A stretch of DNA of 64,000 nucleotides from Larix kaempferi (taxonomy: Eukaryota > Streptophyta > Pinopsida > Pinales > Pinaceae): positions 8,258,501 through 8,322,500 of the forward strand of contig BSBM01000865.1 in NCBI GenBank assembly GCA_027924585.1, in the 5' to 3' direction. Shown here in pieces: positions 26,021-36,214 of the stretch (its first letter is position 1; the number at the start of each line of letters is the position of its first letter). The notes beneath the pieces are model-generated. The model worked only from the letters and a program-made list of their open reading frames with translations. It was not told the DNA's origin and did not search any database. A program made the position numbers and the translations under genes.

Positions 26021-26839
26021 TGTGAAAATCCTCATAGCAGATCTAAGAGATGATGTATACCTCACAAGAAAGTAATTGATTAAGCAAGAAAATAGAATAA
26101 GAGTGGTCAATGCAGTATAATGAGCAACAGAATAATAATACAGTAGAACTCCGATACAAGCAAAAATACTTCACACACACTAATTAATTAATCGCAATAT
26201 GAACAAATAAATATTACAATGCATGAGGATTCGAATGCCAAGGTGGCAATTTGAATTAGCCTTCATGGAGTGATCAAAAGATTGCTAGAGTGTCATCGCA
26301 GCACAACTAGTAGTCTATCTCGTCATCAGTAGAGTCATCAATGCTCAAGTAACTGTCAACCATCCATCAAACTGAGTCTAACTGAGTGTGGTAGGTGTAA
26401 CTGAGTGTAACTAGAACTAACTGAATGGAGGAGACTCAGAGGAGGGCACATGAGGAGCTAACTGAAGTCAGAATGGGCAGTCAAGTCTCACTGGAGGTCC
26501 ATTGGAGTGATACAGTTAGTTGAGAGTCAGTCTAGCCTAAAATCAAGGAGAGAACTGAAGATAACTGAAGATAACTGAATGGTAGGTAAGGAAGGCGCCT
26601 TTCTCAACTGGTAGATGAAAGGAGGGCACACTAAGCTCTAGGAGGGCTGAAACTGAGTGGAAGGAAGCTCCAGGGGCTATCTAACTAAGGGCTAGGCGCT
26701 GGGACTGATGACTGGGATGCATGCAAATGCATGCAAACCCTAAATAATGCATGCAAACCTTGAAAGTGCATGCATGACTGAAAATGAAAATAATGAAAAT
26801 GCTGCTAGGACTAGGATGGAGTATAGGAATATCCTAACA
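26021..26839 (-). repeat. 3' LTR of the TR-GAG-like element
   Basis: It is 819 bp and pairs with 28427-29206. A C-run (CCCCCCCTTAA) directly inside it is the polypurine tract on the minus strand. Confidence 0.88.
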
Positions 26840-26850
26840 CCCCCCCTTAA
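26840..26850 (-). other. Polypurine tract of the TR-GAG-like element
   Basis: The minus strand reads TTAAGGGGGGG directly before the 3' LTR start TGTTAGG. Confidence 0.8.
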
Positions 26851-27023
26851 TCCATCCTGGGCCCTGGTAACTAAGACCAAAGGTCACCCAATACAATGAA
26901 TAATAACAGTCAATAAACCGAGGAAATGGGGAAAACCTCATGGGAAAAATACCCCCCCTCAAAATAGACTGTAAGGCACACACAAAAATAAATGCTCCAA
27001 ACTCAAGCAGGTGTGATGCTTGG

Positions 27024-28262
27024 TCATATGTCTGGAGGTATCTTCTTCTTGGAAAGAAGTGGATCATGCTCAGAAAGCATGTACTTGTAGTTGCTCTTCA
27101 GATTGAATGTGATGAGAACAAATCCAAAAGTATGAGGATGATCCTTGAACCTGTGATTTGAATCAGTTGAGGTAGGATCAAATCTATGAATGTGCAGATC
27201 GTCTTTTTTCTTCTCCTTCGAACCATCATGGGTGAGATTATGCCAAAAAGAACTATCAAATAATTGCTTGAAATCCAAATCAGATTTAAGACATGAAGAA
27301 TAGTTTCTTGAGATCTCCTTTGAACCAGTAGGGGTGAGATCAAAACTATCATATGCATGAGAAATTATCCCATGTAGAGATTGCTTAGAATCCAAATTGG
27401 ATCCAAGACTTGAATCATGGTTTCTTGAGATCTCCTTTGAACCATAAGAGGTGAGATCAAAACCAGTAAATGCATGAGAAATTATCCCAAGTGAATGGCC
27501 ATGGTTTCTTGAGATCTCCTTTGAACCAGCAGGGGTGAGATCAAAACCATGATATGCATGAGAAATTATCCCAAGCAAATGGCAATAGCCATAATCTTCA
27601 ATAACCTTCTGAAAGCATGAAATAATGATCATATAGTAGTAAATAAGAGGTGATTGCTTGAGGAGAGCGAATGCATTACCTCCAATAGCTGATTTTACCT
27701 CCGAAATATTCATGTGATCATGCTGCAAACCAACAAACTCTGGTGCAAGAGAGGATTTAGGACCTTCTGCAATATCTAGAGTGTGAGCTGGCACAGAAAG
27801 AGAAGAAATTTGGAGCATGAGTGTAGAATCTGCAAGTTCTTCTTCTTTGTGGACAACTTCAATATGAGATGTGTTTGATACTGGTTCATGATCAATGAGA
27901 TCATCAAGGAGGGAGAATGCATCACTTTGCTTGCTCTCGAAGGGGTTTGGACCAATTCCTTCATTCTGTATGCCAAAACTGTCATCCAGGTGGGCCCATA
28001 GCTCTTTTGGAGTTTCAATATCAATGAATTGTTGTGTCATGTATAGAGGCATAACAAACATCATGGCTGCACAATCTTTGTCACCATTATTTAACCAGTC
28101 AATCTCTTCTTCAGAGGATTCGAACTCTCTTTCAAAACAATAATCAAAGAGACCATTTCTCTTCAAATGTGCTATCATATTCGGTTTCCATTCATCATAG
28201 TTGAATAGAGAAAGAAGATCATAGTTGAATGGAGAAAGAGGAGGGATTTCTTCTAAATTCAT
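27024..28262 (-). CDS. Copia-type Gag protein with internal repeats (TR-GAG ORF)
   Basis: This is an intact 412-codon frame with ATG start, the only ORF of its element. Residues about 12-100 match the plant Copia gag N-terminal domain (FNYDEWKPNM, then TPKELWAHL). Residues about 225-350 hold three clear and one degenerate copy of a 25-40 residue repeat (GIISHAY..FDLTP.GSKEISRN), visible in DNA as GAGATCTCCTTTGAACCA blocks at about 27300-27540. No zinc knuckle, protease or RT follows. Its ancestor presumably supplied, or was packaged by, capsid proteins of a full Copia element. Survival of the open frame despite about 6% LTR divergence is notable. Whether it is expressed cannot be told. Confidence 0.8.
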   Translation of the reverse strand: MNLEEIPPLSPFNYDLLSLFNYDEWKPNMIAHLKRNGLFDYCFEREFESSEEEIDWLNNGDKDCAAMMFVMPLYMTQQFIDIETPKELWAHLDDSFGIQNEGIGPNPFESKQSDAFSLLDDLIDHEPVSNTSHIEVVHKEEELADSTLMLQISSLSVPAHTLDIAEGPKSSLAPEFVGLQHDHMNISEVKSAIGGNAFALLKQSPLIYYYMIIISCFQKVIEDYGYCHLLGIISHAYHGFDLTPAGSKEISRNHGHSLGIISHAFTGFDLTSYGSKEISRNHDSSLGSNLDSKQSLHGIISHAYDSFDLTPTGSKEISRNYSSCLKSDLDFKQLFDSSFWHNLTHDGSKEKKKDDLHIHRFDPTSTDSNHRFKDHPHTFGFVLITFNLKSNYKYMLSEHDPLLSKKKIPPDI

Positions 28263-28414
28263 TGAAGCTATAGAAGACCTGCAAAAATAATAGCGAATAT
28301 CTGCAACTGCTACTGCTGCATAAATGCAGAAACTGCTGCAACTGTTGCACTCAAAATCTTGATAATAACCTGCAAAAAACTCTCAAGAATGGAGATAAAC
28401 AATACTCTCAACAT

Positions 28415-28426
28415 GCTCTGATACCA
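28415..28426 (-). other. Primer binding site of the TR-GAG-like element
   Basis: The minus strand reads TGGTATCAGAGC immediately inside the 5' LTR, the initiator-Met type site. Confidence 0.9.
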
Positions 28427-29206
28427 TGTGAAAATCCTCACAGCAGATCTAAGAGATGATGTATACATCACAAGAAAGTAATTGATTAAGAAAGCAAATA
28501 GAAGAAGAGTGGTCAATGCAGTATAATGAGCAACAAAATAATAATAGACTAGAACTCGGATAGAAGCAAAAATACTTCACACACACTAATTAATTAATCA
28601 CAATATGGACAAATAAATAGTACAATGCATGAGGATTCGAATGCCAATGTGGCAATTCGAATTAGCCTTCATGGAGTGATCAAAAGATCACTGGAGTGTC
28701 ATAGGAGCACAACTAGTAGTCTATCTCATCATCAGTGGAGTCATCAATGCTCAAGTAACTGTCAACCATCAGTTAAACTGAGTCTAACTGAGTGTGGTAG
28801 GTGTAACTAGAACTAACTAAATGAAGGAGACTCAGTGGAGGGCGCATGAGGAGCTAACTGAAGTTAGAATGGGCAGTCAAGTCTCACTGGAGGTCCTTCG
28901 GAGTGATACAGTCAGTTGAGAGTCAGTCTAGCCTAAAATCAAGGAGAGAATTGAAGATAACTGAAGATAATTGAATGGTAGGTAAGGAAGGGCACCTTTC
29001 TCAACTGGTAGATGAAAGGAGGGCGCACTAAGCTCTAGGAGGGCTGAAACTGAGTGGAAGGAAGCTCCAGGGGCTAGCTAACTAAGAGCTAGGTGTTGGG
29101 ACTGATGACTGGGATGCATGCAAACCCTAAAAGTGCATGTATGACTAAAAATGCAAATAATGAAAATGCTGCTAGGACTAGGATGGAGTATAGGAATATC
29201 CTGACA
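28427..29206 (-). repeat. 5' LTR of the TR-GAG-like element
   Basis: It is 780 bp, about 94% like 26021-26839 over the first 250 bases compared by eye, and is followed by the CTTT target copy. Confidence 0.88.
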
Positions 29207-29210
29207 CTTT

Positions 29211-29588
29211 TTTCATTGATTTGCATGGAAAACACACTAATGCACCCTTCTTCATCATTTCACTGAGAGTAGCTTCAGTTCACTGACAATTAGTTGAGTT
29301 TGGTTGAGTTTGGAACTCCCGGAGCACTGTAGTGGTGATATTTCCTAGGCTAGACTAACATGGATTTGAATTCTCCTTGGATAATCGAATTCTCTCCATT
29401 GTAATACATTCTTTGACTATACTTATTAATGAATTATGACACACATTTTTGTGCACATATAAGTTTCAATGCATGATTAATTTTACTGCTCAATTCACTG
29501 CAATTTTCACTGTAATTCATCTTTCTTCCTAATTCATTCACTGTGAGATTTGATCAGGATCTATGATCTATTGTGTTCAAGAGTTTCA
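29211..29588 (+). repeat. 3' LTR of Copia B, second part
   Basis: It resumes with the GATTTGCATGGAAAACACACT block found at the same point in 15550-16194 and 31462-32104, and ends TTTCA. Confidence 0.8.
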
Positions 29589-29974
29589 CAAGTCTTCTGT
29601 GAGTGCCTCTCTTAAGTTCGTCTTCATCTTTCAAAGTGGATTGATTGTTTTCAGCTGCAAATTCCAAGATATAACCAAACAGAGTGATTTCTACCCAAAA
29701 ATCAAAAGCCCTTGTTAGAGGTGAGTCTATCTTATTCAATTGGATAAGGTCTCTTACAGTCCAAATCATAGTTTTCCTCTATTTGTTGCAATACTCAGTT
29801 GCTTCCATGAGTCACTACAACTAGTCAGTTAGCTTTACTAGAAGCTCAACCCACAATAATTTGTATTGATCTAGAAATGGTCCTCCGTAGAAAAAGTATT
29901 TCTTGAACTTTGTTACTTACCACCCTCATAGATCATCTTCTTGAGCTGCTAAATCCTCAGGCTTTGTATCCCAC
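29589..29974 (-). pseudogene. ORF0-like relict, copy 1
   Basis: Reading leftwards from 29974, weak similarity to the start of the Element 3 ORF0 (a W..K.E.L pattern) leads to a clear match. The conserved part is RDLIQLNK.DSPLTRAFDFW...GYILEFAAE at 29769-29600, against GLIQTLKGVDNPISRAVDFW...GFITEFAVD in ORF0 at 62978-63460. Stops break the upstream part. The C-terminus is cut by the Copia B LTR, which adds unrelated in-frame codons. It is a remnant of an older minus-strand element of the Element 3 type. Confidence 0.65.
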
Positions 29975-30250
29975 CACTAGTACAAAACGAGAGATAAGTT
30001 ACTAAGCGACTAAAAAATTTAGTCACCATAGTTTTTTAAAGGGATAAATGACTAAAATTGAGCAATTTCAAGTAAGCCAACTAAAAACGACTAAGATAAA
30101 TGACTAATTTAGTCATGGGATAAAATATACGACTAGATAACAAGTGACTAAAATAAAAATGACTAACATAAATGACTAATTAAGTCATGGGAATATAAAT
30201 ATGACTAGCTAACAACAATTAAGAATATGAATTAGTCATTTTTAGTTGTG
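29975..30250. repeat. CACTA-like end with GACTAA/TTAGTC subterminal repeats, copy 1
   Basis: The segment begins CACTAGTACAAAACGAG and carries more than ten GACTAA or TTAGTC motifs. This resembles the terminus and subterminal repeats of a CACTA/EnSpm DNA transposon. No matching inverted end (CTAGTG) was found nearby, so the element is partial or the assignment is wrong. Confidence 0.4.
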
Positions 30251-30302
30251 TCAAACCAAGAATGGAAAATTATAATTTTGATAATGAATTTTTACAATTT
30301 AT

Positions 30303-30385
30303 TAAATTTTAACAATGCTGATGGATTCAGAGACCCTGACCCCTTTAATGGGGGTCTCTGAATCCATCTACAGTGTTAAAATTTA
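30303..30385. repeat. Hairpin: 17 bp perfect inverted repeat with outer TTAAATTTTAACA arms
   Basis: GATGGATTCAGAGACCC (30320-30336) pairs with GGGTCTCTGAATCCATC (30352-30368). The outer arms TAAATTTTAACA (30303-30314) and TGTTAAAATTTA (30374-30385) also pair. A related shorter hairpin lies at about 30480-30550. Confidence 0.85.
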
Positions 30386-30989
30386 GTAAATCGTAATATT
30401 GTAGATATATTTAGAGAGCTAGGTGATGTTAATTGTGTCAGTCAACAATGGAAAATTGCAATTTTGACAATGAATTGTTACGATTTATTAAATTTTAACA
30501 TTGCAGATGGATTCAATTTGAATCAATCTGCAGTGTTAAAATTTAACAAATTGTAAAAATAATTTGTCAAAATTGTTATTTTCATTACCGGATTCCATCA
30601 AATAATTTGGAGCATATTAATAATAATATAATATAATTATTAATATGTGATATAGTTGTTTTATTTTGTAAGTAAGTACCCACAAGGATTTGAACTTGTG
30701 AACTTCCATTTACAACGTTTATTTTTTTATTTGCGCGAATCTCCTGACATGAAGGAGTGGCCTGTGGTCTGAGAAACCATGACTAAGGGGCATCTATTAA
30801 GCCATCAAAATCATCGAGGATCGCACCCAGCCTGGAGCACACCGGCCTCAACTTGATTGGGTTTTTGGGTGTCTCCTTAATATTTACATAAGGTGTTCTA
30901 GTTATCAAATATTTCCTTATACGTCACACACAAATTAAGAGTGTCTATATATAATATTTAATATAGAGTTTTATAATTATATATAACAT

Positions 30990-31461
30990 GTCTCAAAGAT
31001 ACTTTCCATGATGGATATACAACCAAGTAAAAATCTCGGTTGGTTGAAAACGGGTACTCAAAGGTTGATGGTTTGGACTATAATGAGTCATTCGCCCCAG
31101 TAGGAAGAATGGATTCTGAAAGACTTGTTTTGGAAAATGCAGCTTCGAAATAGTGGGAGTACATCGAAAGAGCAGATCCAGATCTGGATCCAACACCTGC
31201 ATTACTATCCTACATATGAGCATATTGCCAACATTTTTACAAAGTATTTCACTTAGAAGAGATTTTCCTTCCTTGCCTGGTGTGAAGGCTATTTGAGTTT
31301 CTTGTTGTTCATTTTTGAGAGGTTTTTTCTTTCCCATGACGTTTTCTCCATTTCCTTAGTTTCATGAACAATTATTTTTTATAATTAATATTTGATTGTA
31401 TGGGTGACCTTTGGTCTCACTAACCAAGTCCCAGGATGTCTAAGTTTGGATTAACGAGGGG
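30990..31461 (+). pseudogene. Copia B RT-start and 3' remnant, duplicate
   Basis: It carries the same RT-start motif region (TCAAAGATACTTTCC...AATGAGTCATTCGCCCCAGTAG) and DPDPD linker-like sequence as 25254-25744, with additional stops. It ends in the purine tract AACGAGGGG. Confidence 0.7.
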
Positions 31462-32104
31462 TGTTAGGATAATTAATACTCCAATCCTTGTCCACCTTAG
31501 TATTATTAGTCTTTTCCTAGTACTGGATGATGTTATTGGCCCCTTAGTGGTGTGCAAATGTCATCTAGGACCCACTTGCCACTTTATGCACCATGCATGC
31601 ATGCTTTTAGGCGCACTAGAATCATTTTCCTACATTTTAGGAGCTAACTCAGTGATCTAGTTCAGTTCGCGAGTTCCTGACTCTAGTGGTAGGTTTGAGC
31701 TCCAATCACCACTGATTGTGATCTAATGCGCCCCTTTTTGGTTGATTTGCATGGAAAACTCACTAATGCACCCTTCTTCATCATTTAACTGAGAGTAGCT
31801 TCAGTTCACTGACAATTAGTTGAGTTTGGAACTCCCTGAGAAATGTAGTGGTGATATTTTCTAGGCTAGACTAACATGGATTTGAATTCTCCTTGGATAA
31901 TCTAATTCTCTCCATTGTAATATATTCTTTGACTATACTTATTATTGAATTATGACACACATTTTTTTGCACATTTGAGTTTTAATGCATGATTAATTTT
32001 ACTGCTCAATTCACTGCAATTTTCACTGTAATTCATCTTTCTTCCTAACTCTTTCACTATGAGATTTGGTACGGATCTATGATCTATTTTGTTCAATAAT
32101 TTTA
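31462..32104 (+). repeat. Copia B LTR, duplicate copy (uninterrupted)
   Basis: It is 643 bp, TGTTAGGATAATT to TTTTA. It gives the undisturbed sequence of the site where the TR-GAG-like element sits in copy 1. Confidence 0.82.
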
Positions 32105-32461
32105 CAAGTCTTCTATGAGTGCCTCTCTTAAGTTCGTCTTCATCTTTCAAAGTGGATTGATTTTTTTCAGCTACAAATTCCAAGATATAACCAAACACAG
32201 TGATTTCTACCCAAAAATCAATAGCCCTAGTTAGAGGTGAGTCTACCTTATTCAATTGGATAAGGTCTCTTGTTGTGATACTCAAGTGATTCCATGGGTC
32301 ACCATAACTAGTCGGCTAGATTTACTGGAAGCACAACCCACAATAATTCGTATTGATATAGAAATGGTCCTCTGTAGAAAAGGTATTTATTGAATTTTGT
32401 TACTTACCACCCTAATAGGTCATCTTCATGAGCTGCTAAATCCTCAGGCTTTGTATCCCAC
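32105..32461 (-). pseudogene. ORF0-like relict, copy 2
   Basis: It is the duplicate of 29589-29974. The frame TTRDLIQLNKVDSPLTRAID... is open for 111 codons only because it runs on into LTR sequence. The conserved TRAIDFW and ILEFVAE motifs match ORF0 of Element 3. Confidence 0.65.
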
Positions 32462-33060
32462 CACTAGTACAAAATGAGAGATAAGTGACTAAGCGACTAA
32501 AAAATTTAGTCACCACAATTTTTTCAAGGGATAAATGACTAAAATTGAGCAATTTTAAGTAAGCCAACTGAAAACGACTAATATAAATGACTAATTTAGT
32601 CATGGGATAAAATATACGACTAGATAAAAAGTGACTGAAATAAAAATGACTAACATAAATGACTAATTTAGTCATGGGAATATAAATATGACTAGCTAAC
32701 AACAATTAAGAATATGAATTAGTCATTTATGTTAGTCATTTTTAGTTGTGTCACACCAACAATGGAAAATTATAATTTTGATAATGATTTTTTACAATGT
32801 TTTAATTTTAATAATGCAGATGGATTCAGAGACCCTGACCCCTTTAATTGGGGTCTCTGAATCCATTTACAGTGTTAAAATTTAGTAAATCGTAATATTG
32901 TATATATATTTAGAGACCCAAGTGATGTTAATTGTGTCACTCAGCAATGGGAAATTGCAATTTTGATAATGAATTGTTACGATTTATTAAATTTTAGCAC
33001 TGCAAATGGATTCAGAGACCACTTAGGTGGTCTCTAAATCCGTGTTAAAATTTAACAAAT
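32462..33060. repeat. CACTA-like end, GACTAA zone and hairpins, copy 2
   Basis: It starts CACTAGTACAAAATGAG. It holds GACTAA/TTAGTC motifs to about 32740, a 16-17 bp hairpin at 32820-32866, and a second hairpin at about 33007-33040 (GGATTCAGAGACCAC with GTGGTCTCTAAATCC). Confidence 0.6.
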
Positions 33061-33495
33061 CGTAAAAAGAATTTGTCAAAATTGTAATTTTCATTAAACC
33101 GGATTCCATCAAATAATTTGGAGCATATTAATATAATATAATTATTAATATGTGATATAGTAGTTTTTTTTTGTAAGTAAGTAGCCACAAGGATTTGAAC
33201 TTGTGAAGTTCCATTTAAAACATTTATTTTTTGTTTGCTTGAATCTCCTAACATGCGAGAGTGGAATGTGGTCTGAGAAACCACGACTGAGGGGCATCTA
33301 TTAAGCCATCAAAATCACCGAGGATCGCACCTAGCCTAGAGCACACCAACCTCAACTTGATTGAGTTTTTGGGTGTCTCCTTAATAATTATATAAGATGT
33401 TCTAGCTATCAAATAATTCCTTATACGTCACACAAAAATTAAGAGTTTATTTATATAATATTTAATATAGAATTTTATAATTATATATAACATGT

Positions 33496-34917
33496 TTCTA
33501 TGCGTCTCTAGATATGTCCATATTGTAATTGACGTATTAGAGCTAATTAGTTTTCAATGACTCAATTAGTTTGCATTGATGAACAGAAAGGGAAGAATGA
33601 TCCATGCAGATATTTAACTTGCTCCATTTACTTGGCAGTATAGTGTTGAAGCTCAACATCGACATCATTCTGAAGTGTCAAAACATGACACCGTAGGTGG
33701 ACCTACTGAATTTTTTTGCAAGACCATTCCATCTGTACTGTCACATCATGTTTGATGTGCTTATCTACATGTCCATATCCTATCTTACCATTTTTCTTTT
33801 GTATTATCCCTTCGACAAATCCACCAAGTTGCATGATGTGCATCATCATAGTGTGGTTGAGTCGAGGCTTGGATATTTTTCGTCTTTCCCTCTTGGAATT
33901 GTCATGTTGTGAAGTTTTTGTCATTGTGTTCGGCTCGTCATATTGGTCGTGTTCATATTTTGCTTGAAACAATTTGTCATCGTTTTACCCTCTCGGCAGT
34001 CTGTTAAAGTTTCAGCAGGTTCATATATTTTTCGTCTTATTAGCTAAAACTTGTCAATTTCAGAACCTCCATTAATTCTCCATATGCATCCATTCATCAT
34101 GGTTCTCCTTGCACATGAGTTCAAAAATTTTGAAATCCCCCCTTCGGCCCCTCCCCTGCAAAAAGTCGCCAATATCCTCCATTTTGAAAAGAAGAAAAAA
34201 AGCCTTTTTTTTTTTTCTTCTGTAAAAATCCCTTTGTTCCCATCTCCAATAATAATAATAATAATAATAATAATAGTTGTTATTCCCTTTTAATCTTTGA
34301 TACCTTCCCTTTCCCTTTCCCTTTCCCATTTAAAATAAATAAATCCTTAAAAACCCTTCTTTTCTTTATGTTTCTATTAACATTCCATTTTTCACTCATA
34401 TATAATATATCAATATATTATATAGTTATTAGATATATTTATATAGTTAATATATATAATATATTAATATTATTATTCACAAATTAAAAAAAAAAACTAT
34501 ATAAACAAAGCAAATATAATTAAAGGAGGGAAATTAAATTTAAAAATAAATAAATAAAAAGAGGAAAACTAAATAAAAATAAAATAAAAGAGGGAAAAGT
34601 AAATTAGGCCGAAAAATGAGTAAATTAAAACAAATATTTAGAGGGAAAATTTGGGAAATAACTAAAAATAGAAAACTTCAATAGATTTGACTCATGTGAG
34701 GGTTTGGTAGATCTACATCATGCAAGGGTTTGGTACTAATAGGATCACTACATTGAGAGTTGTTTGTACAAAAGAGGCATCGACACTTTGAATCTAGGTA
34801 TTTGTTCAGTATTTTATTTTCTCTTTATAAATTTGATTTGTGAAAATCAAACCTACGCATGTAAACATCCTGAGTTTTAAATGATTTTTTGGAGTTTCCA
34901 CTTACGAGTCAATCAGA
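33496..34917. other. Unassigned DNA with simple repeats
   Basis: No coding sequence was recognised. There is an (ATA)n run at about 34246-34275 and (CCCTTT)n at about 34302-34328. An AT-rich stretch at 34380-34680 includes palindromic TATATA segments. A short exon-like TCTAG|GTATTT boundary near 34797 could belong to the following pseudogene but is not provable. Confidence 0.5.
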
Positions 34918-35481
34918 ATGTCCAAGCTTGTTGATGAGAATGGTGTACAAACTTTGGCCGTGGTGATGAACTACGACAAGATGTTGGAAGGGCTTCTGTA
35001 GAAGGTAACAATGAAAAAAAGCATCAACAAATTGCTCCCGTCAATTGTTAAGAAAATCGACACCATACTTTTGGAATTCCCGACGGAGCTCACCGATCTC
35101 CTACAACATCTGTGCAATTCATCGGAGGTCGATGTGGTGTTCACGAAGGTGTTGAACTTGATGAAAGAATGTCTAAATAAAATTGTGATTAAGGGGGACA
35201 TCAAGTAGTTCTAGGATGACAAGCAGATGCACTACACTACTCAGCTACGAGAGATATTTGAGATCTACTACAACGATCTCTGTAACACCGGCTTGATAGT
35301 TCGAAAATTTATGGTGAAGGAGATGGGGATGCTGGAGGAGGCCAAGGGATTCAAGCTTCCCAACTGCTTGTCACGTTCGATGTTCTTGAATCTGTTGCAG
35401 AGGCTGGTAGAACAAATCACAGGGAGAAGCTTGGAAATGGTCTTCAAGATATGGGAATACATTGAAAATGTCATAATGCAT
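34918..35481 (+). pseudogene. Dynamin-related protein 4-like gene fragment (stalk region)
   Basis: One frame from the ATG at 34918 runs to about 35481 with three stops (34999, 35206, 35212). It contains LLPSIVKKIDTILLEFPTEL, LNLMKECLNKIVIKGDIK, DDKQMHYTTQLREIFEIYYN and KLPNCLSRSMFLNLLQRLVE, ending in FKIWEYIENVIMHV. This order matches the middle/stalk region of plant DRP4 (Mx-like) dynamins. The GTPase domain (GxxxxGKS) is not found upstream. A possible 64 bp GT-AG intron (35482-35545) follows, which argues against a processed copy. It is therefore a decayed fragment of a normal host-type gene, probably a captured or duplicated segment. Confidence 0.75.
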
Positions 35482-35699
35482 GTAATTAGTTTACAACTCT
35501 TCCTTATCTTGGTGATTCTATAATTACTTTTCTTTCTCACAATAGGTATGAGGACTCTTCACTTGACATCTTGTCTTAGTGGTTTAAAATATTACAGTGG
35601 CTTATAACTACAGCATGAACACGGTGGCTTCTCACAAGGTAAATCCACGAATGTGATTCACCATTTTTGGCGGATCGAATGGGAAAAATTTGTTTTTCG

Positions 35700-35950
35700 G
35701 ACCCTCGATCGAGGTTTTAAATGCTCGATCAAGGGTTTAAAAATACCTCGATTGAGGGTGGTAAAGGACCTCGATCGAGGGAGTTTGAAAACCTCGATTG
35801 AGGGTTTGGATAGACCCTCGATCGAGGGTTTGCTCGATCGAGGGTATGCAACAGGAAAAGAAAACAAAACAGGGCCCGACCGGCCGTGTTTGTGCAGTTC
35901 TTTGACAGAGACGGTTATAGCGACCGGAACCAGAGGCCTCGATCGAGCTC
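35700..35950. repeat. Interspersed palindromic repeat CCTCGATCGAGG
   Basis: About seven copies of CTCGAT(C/T)GAGGGTTT, in direct order with variable spacing, lie mainly within 35703-35843, with one more near 35938. The core is a perfect 12-base palindrome. Open frames across it (DRG repeats) are periodicity effects. Confidence 0.8.
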
Positions 35951-36214
35951 ACGCCCATGCCACCTCATCACAGTGATGCCACCTCACCACAGGGCCTCCA
36001 CCATATCTTCTATTCCACCAGGTGGGTAGAATTCATCCAATTTTTTGTTATTTTAAAAAAATTATATTTTGTTTGAGTTGTATAATTGTGTTTTTCATAA
36101 AATCTAGTTTTTATTTGGTTTTGATGAATTGGTTAGGATGTAGCCATTGAAACTAAACCAGGATTGAAACCAAAAACCACCATTGAAACCAAACTAATTG
36201 GAAAAAAAAACCCA

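Larger units (their letters stand above)
26021..29206 (-). mobile_element. TR-GAG-like element: short LTR element with only a gag ORF
   Basis: LTRs of 819 bp (26021-26839) and 780 bp (28427-29206) begin TGTGAAAATCCTCA and end in CCTAACA/CCTGACA. The 4-base target copy CTTT flanks both sides. Minus orientation is set by the iMet primer site (28415-28426) and a G-rich purine tract next to 26839. The internal region of about 1.6 kb has a single 412-codon gag-type ORF and no pol. LTR divergence is about 6% by eye; the longer LTR has an extra duplicated ATGCATGCAAACC block. It inserted into one copy of the Copia B 3' LTR only; the duplicate at 31,462-32,104 is uninterrupted. Confidence 0.88.
15550..29588 (+). 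mobile_element. Copia B: internally deleted Ty1/Copia element carrying two nested insertions
   Basis: The 5' LTR (15550-16194), iMet-type primer site and gag lie left of a nested chromovirus. A protease-to-RT remnant, purine tract and 3' LTR lie right of it, and that LTR is itself split by a small gag-only element. Without insertions the element is only about 3.5 kb. The join across the chromovirus is colinear: a frame ending VLYVPSLIEKLLSVY on the left continues as a typical gag-pre-integrase segment on the right. The integrase core, most of RT and RNase H are missing. LTRs differ by roughly 10% by eye, so it is old. No clear target duplication was found at 15545-15549 versus 29589-29593. 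Confidence 0.75.
25254..30989. repeat. Direct tandem duplication, copy 1 (contains the TR-GAG-like insertion)
   Basis: From TCAAAGATACT at 25254 to ATAACATG at about 30988 the sequence parallels 30990-33495 throughout: Copia B 3' remnant, LTR, ORF0 relict, GACTAA zone, hairpins and AT-rich tail. Without the 3.2 kb insertion the copy is about 2.55 kb. Substitutions and small indels separate the two copies. Confidence 0.85.
30990..33495. repeat. Direct tandem duplication, copy 2
   Basis: It is about 2.5 kb and begins TCAAAGATACTTTCCATGATGG straight after the copy 1 end (ATAACATG). It ends in the same ATAACATG, followed by unrelated sequence. Because it lacks the TR-GAG-like insertion, the duplication came first or the insertion struck only one copy. 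Confidence 0.85.

Noticed and set aside
29975-30989. Complete CACTA DNA transposon
   Set aside because: Only one candidate end (CACTAGTACAAAA) is visible; no matching inverted end, transposase or 3-base target copy could be shown.
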